Notes: generated by a model not told the origin, from the sequence alone. 64,000 nt of DNA from Sphingobacterium chuzhouense (GCF_014692525.1 NZ_JACNYL010000002.1:1-64000); one strand, 5' to 3'. Counted from the stretch's first letter, positions 18,632-28,358 are shown. Numbers and translations are program-made.

Positions 18632-21600
18632 GGTATGGGCCAAGACGGCCGCCGCTACATTGGTCTTTTGCGCTATGTTTACCTTTACAGGTAGGAACTC
18701 GTTTGCTCAGCAGAACTCTACCACGCAAGAAATACAGAAAATCGAAGCTAAAGGGAGCGTAGTTGACGAATACGGCAATGTTCTCCCTGGTGCAACGATT
18801 GCAGTGGTGGGCACCGCACAAAGTACCGTAAGCGATACGGAAGGGAATTTTTCTTTAACGGTAAATAACGGGGACAAGGTTAGAATTTCTTTTTTGACGA
18901 TGATACCGGAAGAGGTAGAAATCAGGTCAGATAAGCCTCTAAAGATCCGCTTGCAGTCTTACGATATCAGTATCGGCGAGGTGGTTGTCACGGGATACAA
19001 CCAGACCACGACGAGACGGACAACCGGTTCGGTTGCCGTGGTCGATGGCGATCAATTGAAAGACCAACCACTGTTCAATGTAGATAAACTGTTACAGGGA
19101 AAGGTCGCAGGGTTAGACGTGAAGTCGGTGTCCGGCCGGCCGGGAGAGAGTTCTCGCGTTCGGATTCGGGGGACTAACACCATCACTGGCAACGCGGAGC
19201 CCTTGTGGGTAGTGGATGGAGTTCCCTTGCAAAAGGATATACCGCAGATTTCGTCTTCCCAGATTAAGACGGGGGACTTTACGGCCATCTTTTCGGGCGG
19301 ACTGGCGGGAATCAATCCCAATGATATTGAGAGCGTAACCGTGTTGAAAGATGCCTCGGCAGCTGCAATCTACGGATCACGAGCAGCGGGAGGGGTTATC
19401 GTGGTCACTACCAAAAGAGGGAAGGCCGGCCGGATGCAGACCAGTTATTCCAATTATTTCTCGGTCAATATGAAGCCGCAGCGTATGATGGATTTGATGA
19501 CATCGCCTGAGAAAATAGCGTGGGAGCAGACGCTGTGGGATCGTTTTTCCAAGGAAGGTTTTGAGAACAATACACAATATCCAACGATCGGCCTGGTAGG
19601 TACCGTGAGAGCCGGAAAAGGAGAGTATGCAGGCTTATCCGTGGAGCAGCAAGATCGTGTCTTGGCCGACGCTGCTTCGCATACCACAAACTGGTTTGAG
19701 GAGCTTTTTCAAAACTCGTTGTCCCAAAGCCATTACCTGAGCTTATCGGGAGGGAACGAGCGAAATCGATACTTTGTATCTGCAGGATATGGCACGAACA
19801 ATGGCTTGGTGCAAAAGACCTCACACGATCGATACAATCTATCGGCGAAGATCGATATCACACCCAATGATCGGTTGCAGATCGCATTGAATACCGATTT
19901 ATCCGCGCAGACGTCTACATCGCCTTCCGTGAATGAAGACTTATTCCGGTACGCTTATTTTGCCAATCCTTACGAAAGACCTTATAACGAAGATGGGTCT
20001 TACCGTGGCGATAGAACGTTTTATAGCCTCAAAGAGTATAACGGCGGCGGATATGATATCTATACCCCACCAAACGGATATAACATCTTGCGGGAAATAA
20101 ACGAGACGTCTAATATTAATGACAATTATTCCGGAACGTTGACAGCGAATATAGGTTATAAGATCTTGGATCTGCTGCGTTTTTCGGGTATGGCGTCCTA
20201 TAGTTATACCAACAATCAATCGGATAACATCAACGGCCGATATACTGGAGCGGCTTTTCGGGACCGACTGTATTTTGACGGATATCCTTCTACGCGTACC
20301 TATGGTTCCATTACGCAGACGTCTTCTGGTAACAGCAGTTATCTTGCACGCGGACAGTTTGAATTGGGCAATTTTTTAAAAGGTAAGCACCATATTTCTA
20401 CCTTGATTGGATCGGAGATTCGTTCACAAAGAGCTAAGTCGGTCTTTACTAAACGTTATGGTTATGATGAGATTACCGGCAATGCGTCGATGCCGGTTCC
20501 TACCGATAATGGGAACCCGAGCTATAATGACCTGATCGCATATGCTGCAATGGTGGATGGTTTATCGGGACAGGTACGTTCGGAAGATGCCTTTGCATCA
20601 TTTTATTTTTCGACAGACTACAACTACGATAGGCGGTATACCCTGAGCTTGACGGCCAGAACCGATGGCTCGAACAATTTTGGCTCGGACCAGCAGTTCA
20701 ATCCGGCTTGGTCGGCGGGGTTGTCCTGGAACGTGGATCAAGAAGACTTCTTCGAAGTGATCAAACCCGTCATTAGCAGATTTAGTTTAAAAGCGGCAAC
20801 AGGTTATACCGGGAATGTCAACCGTCAGGTATATCCACAACTGATTATGGACTATTTGACGACCTTCCGCAAGACGTATGACGATTACTACCGTATGGGC
20901 AGAATCGGCAACGCGCCGAACCGAAATCTGCGTTGGGAGAAAACCCAGGATTATAAAATAGCGGCAGATTTTGGATTGTTTAAAGACCGTATTACCGGTT
21001 TGGTAGAATATTATCAACGAAACAGTACAGATTTGGTTTCGGTGCTGCGGATACCTTCCAGCACGGGCTTCACGAGCCAGCGTTTTAATACTTCATCTGT
21101 GGAAAATACCGGTTTCGAGTTGACGCTTTCAGGTACAATTATCAAGAAACAGGATCTGTCTTGGGGCGTCTCTGCGAACATGGCGCACAATTATAATAAG
21201 TTGACCAAGTTTTCTACCGCTACCGGAACTGCAAACACAACGGCGGGCCAGCAGGTGGGTTACCCGTTGAATAGTATTTTTTCGGGTAAGGTAATCGGTA
21301 TAGACCCCGCAACGGGGATTTATAAATACGCGCTACGTCCGGATGCGGTCATCTTATCCAATGCAGATCTTCGGGACGCGGGAAATTACGCCTTTTATAT
21401 CGGGACTTCCGATGCACCCATTACCGGAGGTTTTAGTACAAATGTGCGCTATAAAGAATGGAGTTTGTCGGTTGGAGGGAACTTTAGCTTGAACGGTAAG
21501 ATCATCGACGAGGTTAACCCGGTTACCAATTACAGTTCCATCCAGAATAGCTCAGGCGCATCTCGGGAGGGGATCCCGACGAGCTATAACGATCTCTATC

Positions 21601-21974
21601 TTCATCATGTCAATATCCCGAGAGACCGGGCAAATGTCTGGACCCCCGACAACCCTATCGTGAACAGCTATCCACGGCTGATCGATCATTATGCAGATCC
21701 GATCGGACTGGATTTGACCAACCCGACGTTAAGCACGATCACGCGCGCGTCGATGTTAAAAGATGTATCCTATCTCCGCATAGGTGCCCTGCACCTCGGC
21801 TATAATTTGAAAGAGGATTGGACGAAACGACTAGGGATCGGTAGTGCGGGGCTAAATTTCTCGATGAGTAACCTGTTTACCTTTACCAATTACGATGGTA
21901 TAGATCCAGAGACTCCGGGGGCAGTCTATCCGCTTACGCGTTCATTTTCTTTCGGTTTGAATGTTGGTTTCTAA
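18609..21974 (+). CDS. SusC/RagA-family TonB-linked outer membrane transporter
   Basis: An 1121-residue outer-membrane protein with a signal peptide ending near FAQQ, a carboxypeptidase-regulatory-like domain (VVDEYGNVLPGATIAVVGT), a plug (EPLWVVDGVPLQKD; SVTVLKDASAAAIYGSRAAG) and a long barrel. It has no STN domain and no sigma/anti-sigma genes lie nearby, so unlike the loci at 2.6 and 60 kb it is not a signal-transducing receptor. The coupling to two peptidases upstream points to peptides as cargo (inference). Confidence 0.94.
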   Translation: MIKKFKSRVWAKTAAATLVFCAMFTFTGRNSFAQQNSTTQEIQKIEAKGSVVDEYGNVLPGATIAVVGTAQSTVSDTEGNFSLTVNNGDKVRISFLTMIPEEVEIRSDKPLKIRLQSYDISIGEVVVTGYNQTTTRRTTGSVAVVDGDQLKDQPLFNVDKLLQGKVAGLDVKSVSGRPGESSRVRIRGTNTITGNAEPLWVVDGVPLQKDIPQISSSQIKTGDFTAIFSGGLAGINPNDIESVTVLKDASAAAIYGSRAAGGVIVVTTKRGKAGRMQTSYSNYFSVNMKPQRMMDLMTSPEKIAWEQTLWDRFSKEGFENNTQYPTIGLVGTVRAGKGEYAGLSVEQQDRVLADAASHTTNWFEELFQNSLSQSHYLSLSGGNERNRYFVSAGYGTNNGLVQKTSHDRYNLSAKIDITPNDRLQIALNTDLSAQTSTSPSVNEDLFRYAYFANPYERPYNEDGSYRGDRTFYSLKEYNGGGYDIYTPPNGYNILREINETSNINDNYSGTLTANIGYKILDLLRFSGMASYSYTNNQSDNINGRYTGAAFRDRLYFDGYPSTRTYGSITQTSSGNSSYLARGQFELGNFLKGKHHISTLIGSEIRSQRAKSVFTKRYGYDEITGNASMPVPTDNGNPSYNDLIAYAAMVDGLSGQVRSEDAFASFYFSTDYNYDRRYTLSLTARTDGSNNFGSDQQFNPAWSAGLSWNVDQEDFFEVIKPVISRFSLKAATGYTGNVNRQVYPQLIMDYLTTFRKTYDDYYRMGRIGNAPNRNLRWEKTQDYKIAADFGLFKDRITGLVEYYQRNSTDLVSVLRIPSSTGFTSQRFNTSSVENTGFELTLSGTIIKKQDLSWGVSANMAHNYNKLTKFSTATGTANTTAGQQVGYPLNSIFSGKVIGIDPATGIYKYALRPDAVILSNADLRDAGNYAFYIGTSDAPITGGFSTNVRYKEWSLSVGGNFSLNGKIIDEVNPVTNYSSIQNSSGASREGIPTSYNDLYLHHVNIPRDRANVWTPDNPIVNSYPRLIDHYADPIGLDLTNPTLSTITRASMLKDVSYLRIGALHLGYNLKEDWTKRLGIGSAGLNFSMSNLFTFTNYDGIDPETPGAVYPLTRSFSFGLNVGF

Positions 21975-21990
21975 TAGAATATATGTATAC

Positions 21991-23370
21991 ATGAAAAAGA
22001 TACTTTTTTTTACTTTGATCACCTTTAGTATCAGTAGCTGTACCGATTATCTAGAGGTGAAGACCTACGGAAAGGCGATCCCAAAAACGTCTGAAGAATT
22101 TTCGGCTCTGCTGCATACGCATTTAAATGATATTGACTATGGAGCAGACCATGTATTGATTGAAAATGCTTCCGCACTCGTGTCCATGGAGAGTATTACC
22201 GACAATTTCAGCGTTGCCTTGACCATGCCTGCGGGTACGGTTCTGCCAAAATATATCGGCGATATGCTGGGAGGCAATTCGGGCAGCAACAAGCAGCGTC
22301 GGTATGAATTACTGTATGCTGTTGTTCGAGATGCGAATATCATTATTAATAATATGCCATCGGTGGAGCACACCGACGAACAAAATGTCATGGGAACGGC
22401 ATACGCGATGCGCGCCATTGCCTATTATCACTTGCTCCGCGAATTTTGCGAACCCTATGAAAGCGACGAGCAGCTGGGTTTGCCTATTGTGCGCGATTTT
22501 GATATGGAGGAGCGTCCACTGCGGTCTAACTATGGAATGACCCGAACTTTTATTGAAGATGATTTCAAATCGGCATTATCCTTCGCCGTATCCGACGAGA
22601 TCTACCGCTATACCGAAGATGTCGTGAAAGCATATCAGACCCGTTTCTATTTTTGGACCAAACAATGGGATAAAGCCGCGCCGCTGGCGAAGGAAATTGT
22701 TTCGGACTATCCATTAGCGGAAGGGCAGGCTTATACAACCATGATTCAAGCCAGAAATGAAAAAACAGGCAATGTTTTATTCCGGTCCTATTTATTTCCG
22801 GGCAATCAGGATCAAGCCTTTACGGATGCCCAAAGAGTTATCAAGACACGCCCGTTGACGAAGGAGTTCGTCGATCTATTCGAAGAAAGGAATAGAGATA
22901 TCCGCCACGCGCTTTATTTCGATAACAAACGGCTCACCCAAAAAATGCTGAGCGGCAAGGTACGGTCGGCCGAATTTCAGTTGGTACTGGCCGAATGCTA
23001 CGCCCATTTAGGTCAGCACGACCTAGCGCTGGAAGCTGTGAATACGCTCCGGAGCATGCGGATAGCCAATTATGTAGACTATTCGTTGGAAACGCTCCCG
23101 GCAGTAGATCTCTCGGCCTTAATTAAGGTGGATGCGGAAGGCAAGCTATTGACCCCCTTGATGCAGTTGATCCTGAGAGAGCGCAGGAAAGAGCTTTTTG
23201 CAGAAGGAGACCGGTTTTTCGAGCTTAAACGCAATGGCAGACCGACGTTTTGGGCCGCCAGCAACGGACTTAAATACACAACAGAAGAATATATGTATAC
23301 ATTTCCACTGCCTCGTATCGATGTCGAGCTTATTCCGGGATTAATTCAAAACGAAGGTTATCAATTTTAA
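21991..23370 (+). CDS. SusD/RagB-family lipoprotein
   Basis: A 459-residue lipoprotein, start at ATG 21991 because MKKILFFTLITFSISSC gives a clean lipobox with Cys17; an earlier in-frame ATG at 21961 overlaps SusC and adds a non-signal extension. SusD traits: CTDYLEVKTYGKAIPKT, MRAIAYYHLLREFCEPY and LRERRKELFAEGDRFFELKR. It forms the surface lid of the preceding SusC barrel. Confidence 0.92.
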   Translation: MKKILFFTLITFSISSCTDYLEVKTYGKAIPKTSEEFSALLHTHLNDIDYGADHVLIENASALVSMESITDNFSVALTMPAGTVLPKYIGDMLGGNSGSNKQRRYELLYAVVRDANIIINNMPSVEHTDEQNVMGTAYAMRAIAYYHLLREFCEPYESDEQLGLPIVRDFDMEERPLRSNYGMTRTFIEDDFKSALSFAVSDEIYRYTEDVVKAYQTRFYFWTKQWDKAAPLAKEIVSDYPLAEGQAYTTMIQARNEKTGNVLFRSYLFPGNQDQAFTDAQRVIKTRPLTKEFVDLFEERNRDIRHALYFDNKRLTQKMLSGKVRSAEFQLVLAECYAHLGQHDLALEAVNTLRSMRIANYVDYSLETLPAVDLSALIKVDAEGKLLTPLMQLILRERRKELFAEGDRFFELKRNGRPTFWAASNGLKYTTEEYMYTFPLPRIDVELIPGLIQNEGYQF

Positions 23371-23374
23371 TAAG

Positions 23375-23566
23375 ATGAGAACACTTACGAAGATATTTTT
23401 TATAACGATGGTATTTGCGACAATCGCGTCTTGCGATAAGCCAGACGAAGTACCACCCAAGTCTCAAGCCTTTATACGGGAATATGTGATGCCCGAGCCT
23501 AGCTTGCTCACCAACGAGGAAAGGGAGATCGTAAACAAAGAAAGAGAAGAATACAATAAACTATAA
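23375..23566 (+). CDS. small hypothetical lipoprotein
   Basis: A 63-residue product starting four bases after the SusD stop. The N-terminus MRTLTKIFFITMVFATIASC is a lipoprotein signal (Cys20), and the mature 44 residues are charged and end in a glutamate-rich helix (NEEREIVNKEREEY). Small lipoproteins of this sort are found beside SusC/SusD pairs. I do not recognise a named family. Confidence 0.72.
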   Translation: MRTLTKIFFITMVFATIASCDKPDEVPPKSQAFIREYVMPEPSLLTNEEREIVNKEREEYNKL

Positions 23567-23577
23567 TTTAAATAACA

Positions 23578-24843
23578 ATGATGAAAAACAAACTGAACGC
23601 CATTTTGGTGGTATTATTAACCGTTACAGGGTTATTTGCGTCTTGTTCGAAGGATGACGACAACGCTACATTAACCACAATCGGTTTTGCAGAGGAAAGG
23701 TTCTCCCTCGATATGAACAATGAAGCTACGCTGACGATCGTTTCCACAGCTGCCATGTCCAGTGGTCAGGCAGTTCCTCTTACCGTGGTCAGCAACTTGG
23801 TGGAAGGCGAAGATTATGAGCTATCGACAGATAAATTTACGTTCGCCGAAGGCGCTAGAGAGGCCAAGGTGACCGTTACGTTATTAAAAGACATTGCGGA
23901 TGAAGATGCATTGGAGTTTAGCTTAAGTCCAGTCGAGTTTGGTACATTAGGGCTTTCAAAAGCGACGATTGGTGTGAGCAACGCTGACGTTATTCTATAT
24001 ACATTTGATAAGCCAGACTATACGTTGACGCAGAGTATTGAGCTGACGTTGCAATTGAGTAAGATTACAGGTAGTTTCACGGCAGAAAAAGCGATGGAAT
24101 TCGAGGTGGAGCTTGACCCTGCTTCTACTGCAGTGGAAGGAGAGCATTTTAGTTTCGCAGATGGTAAGAAAATTATTATTCCGGCAGGTCAGAATAAAGG
24201 AACGATTAGACTGAATCTGATACAGCACGAAGAGGATAAAAAAGAAATCGTTTTAAAATTAAAACAGTTGCCGGTTGTTTTTAGAGCTGGAAATTACGAT
24301 AAAGGAGTAGTAAACACGTCAGACGCCACGATAGACCGCTTGGTGGGAGAATGGAAGTTTTCTAGCTTACATAATGTAGAGTGGTGGCAACAATCTTGGG
24401 GTATTGATGTAACTGGATTTCCTAAGAATACAGTTGATGATGTGCTTATTTTCGAAGGAGAAGATCTACGCGTAGATCATACAGCCGAGCTAAAAGTAAA
24501 CCTCACCGGAGATCTGAAAAACTATTTAAGAAATAGCACTGTTGAACTTTTGGACGAGGTGGTTGAAAGGATGCAGGAAGATGTAGGACAACCAGTGGTG
24601 CAAATGTTGTTGGCGAAAGTAACGGCTAATGTGCACTTTTCTGCTAAAGAGGTGAAAGAGCGTCAAGCTGAAATCGGCTTAAGAGTATTCGATCACAGCG
24701 GAACGGAATACCTTGATGTAACCATTCGCGACTATGAGCCTACGGATTTTCTGAAGGACACTTACGAGATGTTCAAAATGTTTGGCGATGATCCGGTCAT
24801 GAAAAGTGCGCCACTACGTTTCCGTTTCGAACGCGTGAAATAA
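23578..24843 (+). CDS. surface lipoprotein with Calx-beta-like repeats
   Basis: A 421-residue lipoprotein (LLTVTGLFASCSKDDD, Cys23). Residues 35-140 and 145-245 look like two beta-sandwich repeats of the Calx-beta/DUF4843 kind: both have a glutamate-glycine-Asp/His turn (LVEGEDYELS; AVEGEHFSFADG) followed by an alternating strand (KVTVTLLKD; TIRLNLIQHEED). A separate C-terminal domain (DRLVGEWKFSSLHNVEWW) follows. It is the last gene of the peptidase-SusCD operon and is probably an accessory surface binding protein. The precise family is uncertain. Confidence 0.75.
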   Translation: MMKNKLNAILVVLLTVTGLFASCSKDDDNATLTTIGFAEERFSLDMNNEATLTIVSTAAMSSGQAVPLTVVSNLVEGEDYELSTDKFTFAEGAREAKVTVTLLKDIADEDALEFSLSPVEFGTLGLSKATIGVSNADVILYTFDKPDYTLTQSIELTLQLSKITGSFTAEKAMEFEVELDPASTAVEGEHFSFADGKKIIIPAGQNKGTIRLNLIQHEEDKKEIVLKLKQLPVVFRAGNYDKGVVNTSDATIDRLVGEWKFSSLHNVEWWQQSWGIDVTGFPKNTVDDVLIFEGEDLRVDHTAELKVNLTGDLKNYLRNSTVELLDEVVERMQEDVGQPVVQMLLAKVTANVHFSAKEVKERQAEIGLRVFDHSGTEYLDVTIRDYEPTDFLKDTYEMFKMFGDDPVMKSAPLRFRFERVK

Positions 24844-24945
24844 CGTCTTAAAATTATCCATGTTCACCATGATGATTTTATCAAACAATCGAGTAGCGCC
24901 ATGATCCAAAGATCGGATATGGACTACTGCTTTTGTAGAAGATGG

Positions 24946-24981
24946 GGTCGGGTAGCTTATGCTATCCGACCTTATTGTTTT
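24946..24981 (+). terminator. rho-independent terminator of the peptidase-SusCD operon
   Basis: An 11-bp stem (GGTCGGGTAGC at 24946-24956 and GCTATCCGACC at 24961-24971, one G-T pair) with a four-base loop is followed by TTATTGTTTT. It lies about 100 bases after the last gene. Confidence 0.85.
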
Positions 24982-24984
24982 ACA

Positions 24985-25429
24985 CTCCCACTGAAAGATC
25001 TTCAAAGTCTTTTCCGTGAGTTAGAACCTTCGTTTTCCTCTCCCTATTTAGAGATATTGTTAGATACCCATCTCCAAAGCTTTGGATCTACCTGTGCAGG
25101 TTATCAAGGATGGTCAGATTATAGAAAAATCTGCCGATGGATCTGTAAAGTCTATCAAAACCATACGGCGGGTGAAAAGTAAAATGAACCTAAAGAAAGG
25201 ATTTCTTCCGTTGAATGAAAGTGTCTATATACATGTTTCGCAGATACGATCTGTCGATCTAGAAGCACTACAGATAGAGATTGATCCAGAACTGGATCGG
25301 AACATGCGGAGAAATCTTAGGGGAGATGATGTTATTGAGAAGCTTCAGCGCTGTCGGAAGGAGGATTCCAATATTTTCTATATAGATGAGGTTTGTGTAG
25401 ATGAGATAAGGGCAATTATTGAGCGATAA
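24985..25429 (+). pseudogene. fused remnant of a paralogous peptide-acyltransferase-associated locus
   Basis: Three pieces can be told apart. Bases 24985-25075 encode KDLQSLFRELEPSFSSPYLE, the counterpart of KDLRHLFTEIKPAFSSPYLE in the gene at 29643. Bases 25082-25180 encode VQVIKDGQIIEKSADGSVKS, from a third gene not present elsewhere in the window. Bases 25197-25429 are nearly identical in DNA to 30533-30764 and encode the same C-terminus (NESVYIHVSQIRSVDLEALQ to EIRAIIER). So a second copy of this locus once stood here and has collapsed. The 3' part still has an open frame of 115 codons from 25082 that could be expressed. Confidence 0.75.
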
Positions 25430-25463
25430 GGTTACTGAAGTAATGTTATCAATAAAACATTTT

Positions 25464-25493
25464 TTTCGTTTATTTCGAATATTTCGTTTATTT
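25464..25493 (+). promoter_or_regulatory. direct-repeat operator and promoter of the toxin-antitoxin genes
   Basis: The 12-mer TTTCGTTTATTT occurs at 25464-25475 and again at 25482-25493, period 18. The second copy overlaps a -7 box TATTTTTG (25489-25496) placed 25 bases before the antitoxin ATG. Antitoxins with HTH domains commonly bind such repeats to repress their own operon. Confidence 0.65.
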
Positions 25494-25520
25494 TTGTATT
25501 GTAATAGAAATACGATAGAC

Positions 25521-25976
25521 ATGGAAACCTTGGATAGAATTAACAGGCCTTCAAAAGCAGAACAGAAAGTTGCCATGGAATCATACGATTCATTGGCATC
25601 TGTTATTGAACAGCTAAGTGCAGAAAAGACTGAAATTGAAATAGAAGAGACTAAAGACAAAATAGTGGTGCCACTACGGGCGCTTAAGCTATTTGGCGGT
25701 ATTCTGAAAGCTATGTCCGAGGGTAAGCCGATCTCGATTGTGCCGCTCGCTACGGAGGTGACCACGCAAAAGGCTGCTGAAATGCTTGGCTGTTCCCGCC
25801 CTCATTTAGTTAAGCTACTTGAAGAAGGCAAGATTCAATATACAAAAGTAGGAAAGCACCGCAGAATAGTTTTCGAAGATGTGGTAGAATACAAAAAGCA
25901 GATGAAAGCTGAGCAGAAAAGCCACTTGATCGATATGAAGAATCTTGACGAAGATCTTGGGCTCTATGATTCATAG
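25521..25976 (+). CDS. HTH (excisionase-type) antitoxin of a PIN toxin pair
   Basis: A 151-residue protein from ATG 25521 (the frame is open earlier but without a good start). The C-terminal helix-turn-helix TTQKAAEMLGCSRPHLVKLL with KVGKHRRIVFEDVVEYKKQ is of the MerR/excisionase type used by antitoxins paired with PIN-domain toxins. The N-terminal half contains a beta-rich linker (EIEIEETKDKIVVPLRALKL). Its stop codon overlaps the start of the PIN gene. Confidence 0.85.
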   Translation: METLDRINRPSKAEQKVAMESYDSLASVIEQLSAEKTEIEIEETKDKIVVPLRALKLFGGILKAMSEGKPISIVPLATEVTTQKAAEMLGCSRPHLVKLLEEGKIQYTKVGKHRRIVFEDVVEYKKQMKAEQKSHLIDMKNLDEDLGLYDS

Positions 25977-26148
25977 TGTAAGATTTACGGCTGTACTGGA
26001 TACGAATGTCATCTATCCGGTCATTATACGTGATCTCTTGCTTTGGTTCGCACATTATGACCTCTATACTCCAAAATGGAGCGCAAATATCTTTGACGAA
26101 TGGAAAACAGTTATGATGTGGAGAGGTATTTCGGAGGAATATGCTTGA
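25966..26148 (+). pseudogene. truncated PIN-domain toxin
   Basis: Starting at ATG 25966 inside the antitoxin's last codons, the product carries the first PIN acidic residue in AVLDTNVIYPVIIRDLLLWF and the next conserved block PKWSANIFDEWKTVMM. It stops after 60 residues (ISEEYA), whereas PIN toxins of this type have about 180 residues with two or three more acidic catalytic positions. The sequence beyond shows no continuation in any frame, so the 3' two thirds appear deleted. The toxin should be inactive. Confidence 0.8.
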
Positions 26149-26249
26149 AACCAAAAATGCCTCATAATAAATGAGTAAAGGAAATAATTCTTATTATTGT
26201 TGTATATTATACCGTTATAAGCTATTAACACCAACTTGAACTTTTGAGA

Positions 26250-27536
26250 ATGAAGAAGATAGTCCTTTTAATTTATACCATTTTTAACTTAACATTGCTG
26301 TTTTCTCAAGAGAAGACTATTATCGAATTACAAAAAATTGACGGTTATGGTCCTCACGGAAAGACTTCATTCGGCATCAGTGAAAAACGAGATAGTGAAC
26401 GAAGAGAATTGTATCCCTCTGCTAAAAATATTCCCGAAAACTGGAACGATGTTCGAGAATATTACTATGAATTAAATCCAAAGCAGTTAATCTACCAATC
26501 AGCACATCTATTGGATACTATGAGCTCAAGTCTAGCCAAACTGCTTGAAACGGAGGACATCGACTTAAAAGACTCGGTGAATTACGCAGAAGAACCTCTG
26601 GCTTGCGGGATTAATATTGTGATAGGGAGAGATAGTCTGGGAATGCATTATATAATCGATAGAAATCAGAATAACGATTTTGGCGATGATGTGGTGAGGC
26701 CTGTTGTTGGAAGAAATACTTCATCCTCGGTGCCAAATAATCCAGACTATGTTTTTTATCAATACTGGTACGACGGCAAAGTTCATAACGACACCTTAAT
26801 TATTTCCGTATCGGAGATTAATAACAACGTCTTTTTTTCTTTCCCGCAATTTTATCTATCAACTTTTAAATATAAAAACAATACATATTATTTCTGTAAG
26901 AATATCGGCAACAGAGGTGCTTTCGTTGTGCCTGCTATACCTTATTTTTCGGCGTTACCTCCAGAGAAGAGAGTTTTAAAAGGACAATATTTTAATTTGG
27001 GAGAGGATACGTTCAAACTATCCCGCATTTTATATGACGGGAAATTTATAGAGATCGAAGGCACAGCTATGTTGACTGATACCATCAAGACCGTAAAAGA
27101 AAATTGTAATATCCATCAAGCTTCCGATCAAGCAGGGTTTTTAGCTCCTGCAATATCTGGACGAGATGTATTAAACGGAGACATGTGGACGTTGGATAGT
27201 GTGGATAAGGACAAACTGATTTTTATTTACTTTTGGAGTACGACATGTGGCCCGTGTTTACAAGATTTACCAAATCTAACACGCATTGCGAACAAATATA
27301 AGGATAAGGTAGAATTTGTAGGAATCTGCGATGTAAGAACCGATCTCGACGCGGTGCTGAATAAGCATAACATAAATTGGACGATGATTAAACTTCAAGA
27401 TGCTGAAACGGAAGTAAACAAATATAATATATACAAATATCCATCATCATATTTGCTAAACAGCGAGCGGTTCATTCAGCGGGTAGATATGAGATCAGCG
27501 CAGTTAGAGGAGTTTATACTAGAGAATATACTTTAA
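26250..27536 (+). CDS. TlpA-like thioredoxin-domain protein
   Basis: A 428-residue secreted protein starting at ATG 26250. The signal peptide KKIVLLIYTIFNLTLLFSQ is followed by about 280 residues without a clear family, then a thioredoxin domain with FWSTTCGPC (Cys333 and Cys336) and a cis-proline region (YNIYKYPSSYLLN). It stands alone, with no SusC/SusD gene nearby, and is followed 21 bases later by a small membrane protein. Role likely periplasmic thiol chemistry; target unknown. Confidence 0.82.
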   Translation: MKKIVLLIYTIFNLTLLFSQEKTIIELQKIDGYGPHGKTSFGISEKRDSERRELYPSAKNIPENWNDVREYYYELNPKQLIYQSAHLLDTMSSSLAKLLETEDIDLKDSVNYAEEPLACGINIVIGRDSLGMHYIIDRNQNNDFGDDVVRPVVGRNTSSSVPNNPDYVFYQYWYDGKVHNDTLIISVSEINNNVFFSFPQFYLSTFKYKNNTYYFCKNIGNRGAFVVPAIPYFSALPPEKRVLKGQYFNLGEDTFKLSRILYDGKFIEIEGTAMLTDTIKTVKENCNIHQASDQAGFLAPAISGRDVLNGDMWTLDSVDKDKLIFIYFWSTTCGPCLQDLPNLTRIANKYKDKVEFVGICDVRTDLDAVLNKHNINWTMIKLQDAETEVNKYNIYKYPSSYLLNSERFIQRVDMRSAQLEEFILENIL

Positions 27537-27556
27537 ATATTTGTTGGTAGGCGAAA

Positions 27557-28102
27557 ATGGAAGCAAATATTAAAACTATTCACACTTCAAAGAAAGAAAA
27601 AAATGCGCTGGTATTACGAATAATACTTATATGGTTCTTCATGTATTTTCCATTTATAAACTTTGTTGAGGATTACTTTTTGCTTTCAAAACCGATTGAA
27701 GTGACATTTTTTATTTGGTTACTGATTTTAACTTATGCAATCGTATTGTTATTTCTGCTTATTTCGAGATTGTTTTCTGGTTGGGTAATTAAAATTTTGC
27801 CCGAAGGAGTTAGGGTAAAGTTTTTTTGGGGGACACATTTCTTCCGCTATCTTGATATTAAGAGTGTAACTCTGTCCTATCCGAATGCGAGATGTCGAGC
27901 GTTGCAATTTACCCTATCAAAAGAAGCCGATTTATCAGGAATCTTTAAGCCGATAAGAAAGCTGTATATTAAAAAAGACGGCAACGGGAATCCCTATATA
28001 CTGGTAGGTTTGACTGGCCTTGATGTAGATGCCGAATCTTTGATGAATTTAATAGTTTCTTCGTTACATGATAGTGAGTCATCGACTAACAATAGTGTCT
28101 GA
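27557..28102 (+). CDS. membrane protein with two transmembrane helices
   Basis: A 181-residue product with two hydrophobic segments (LRIILIWFFMYFPFINFV and FFIWLLILTYAIVLLFLLI) followed by a 95-residue cytoplasmic-looking domain (WVIKILPEGVRVKFFWG... RKLYIKKDGNGNPYILVGL). The layout resembles small PH-like-domain membrane proteins but I do not recognise the family. It is probably co-transcribed with the thioredoxin-like gene just upstream. Confidence 0.7.
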   Translation: MEANIKTIHTSKKEKNALVLRIILIWFFMYFPFINFVEDYFLLSKPIEVTFFIWLLILTYAIVLLFLLISRLFSGWVIKILPEGVRVKFFWGTHFFRYLDIKSVTLSYPNARCRALQFTLSKEADLSGIFKPIRKLYIKKDGNGNPYILVGLTGLDVDAESLMNLIVSSLHDSESSTNNSV

Positions 28103-28358
28103 AAAAATCGATCCGTCCAATTAATGTATGTCAGTTTGAGCTAAAAATATTGTTAAGGTTGACCTTAGTAGTTTTACTTTTCGTTGTTTCTTTTTATACT
28201 ACCGTTCTTCGGACGCTATATAAATAGGTTCATCAAATTGCTGTTTATTACGATCCGCTCCCTTATAAAATTGAACTAATTTCCGCCCAAACCCCCACTT
28301 TTCTTCCGTTCAGCCTTTTTTTGTCGGGACGAAACTGCTGTTTTTTTACTGTTCAACA

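Noticed and set aside
28153..28166. TAAGGTTGACCTTA palindrome as a terminator of the membrane protein gene
   Set aside because: The stem is short and has no immediate T run; an operator is possible but nothing else supports it.
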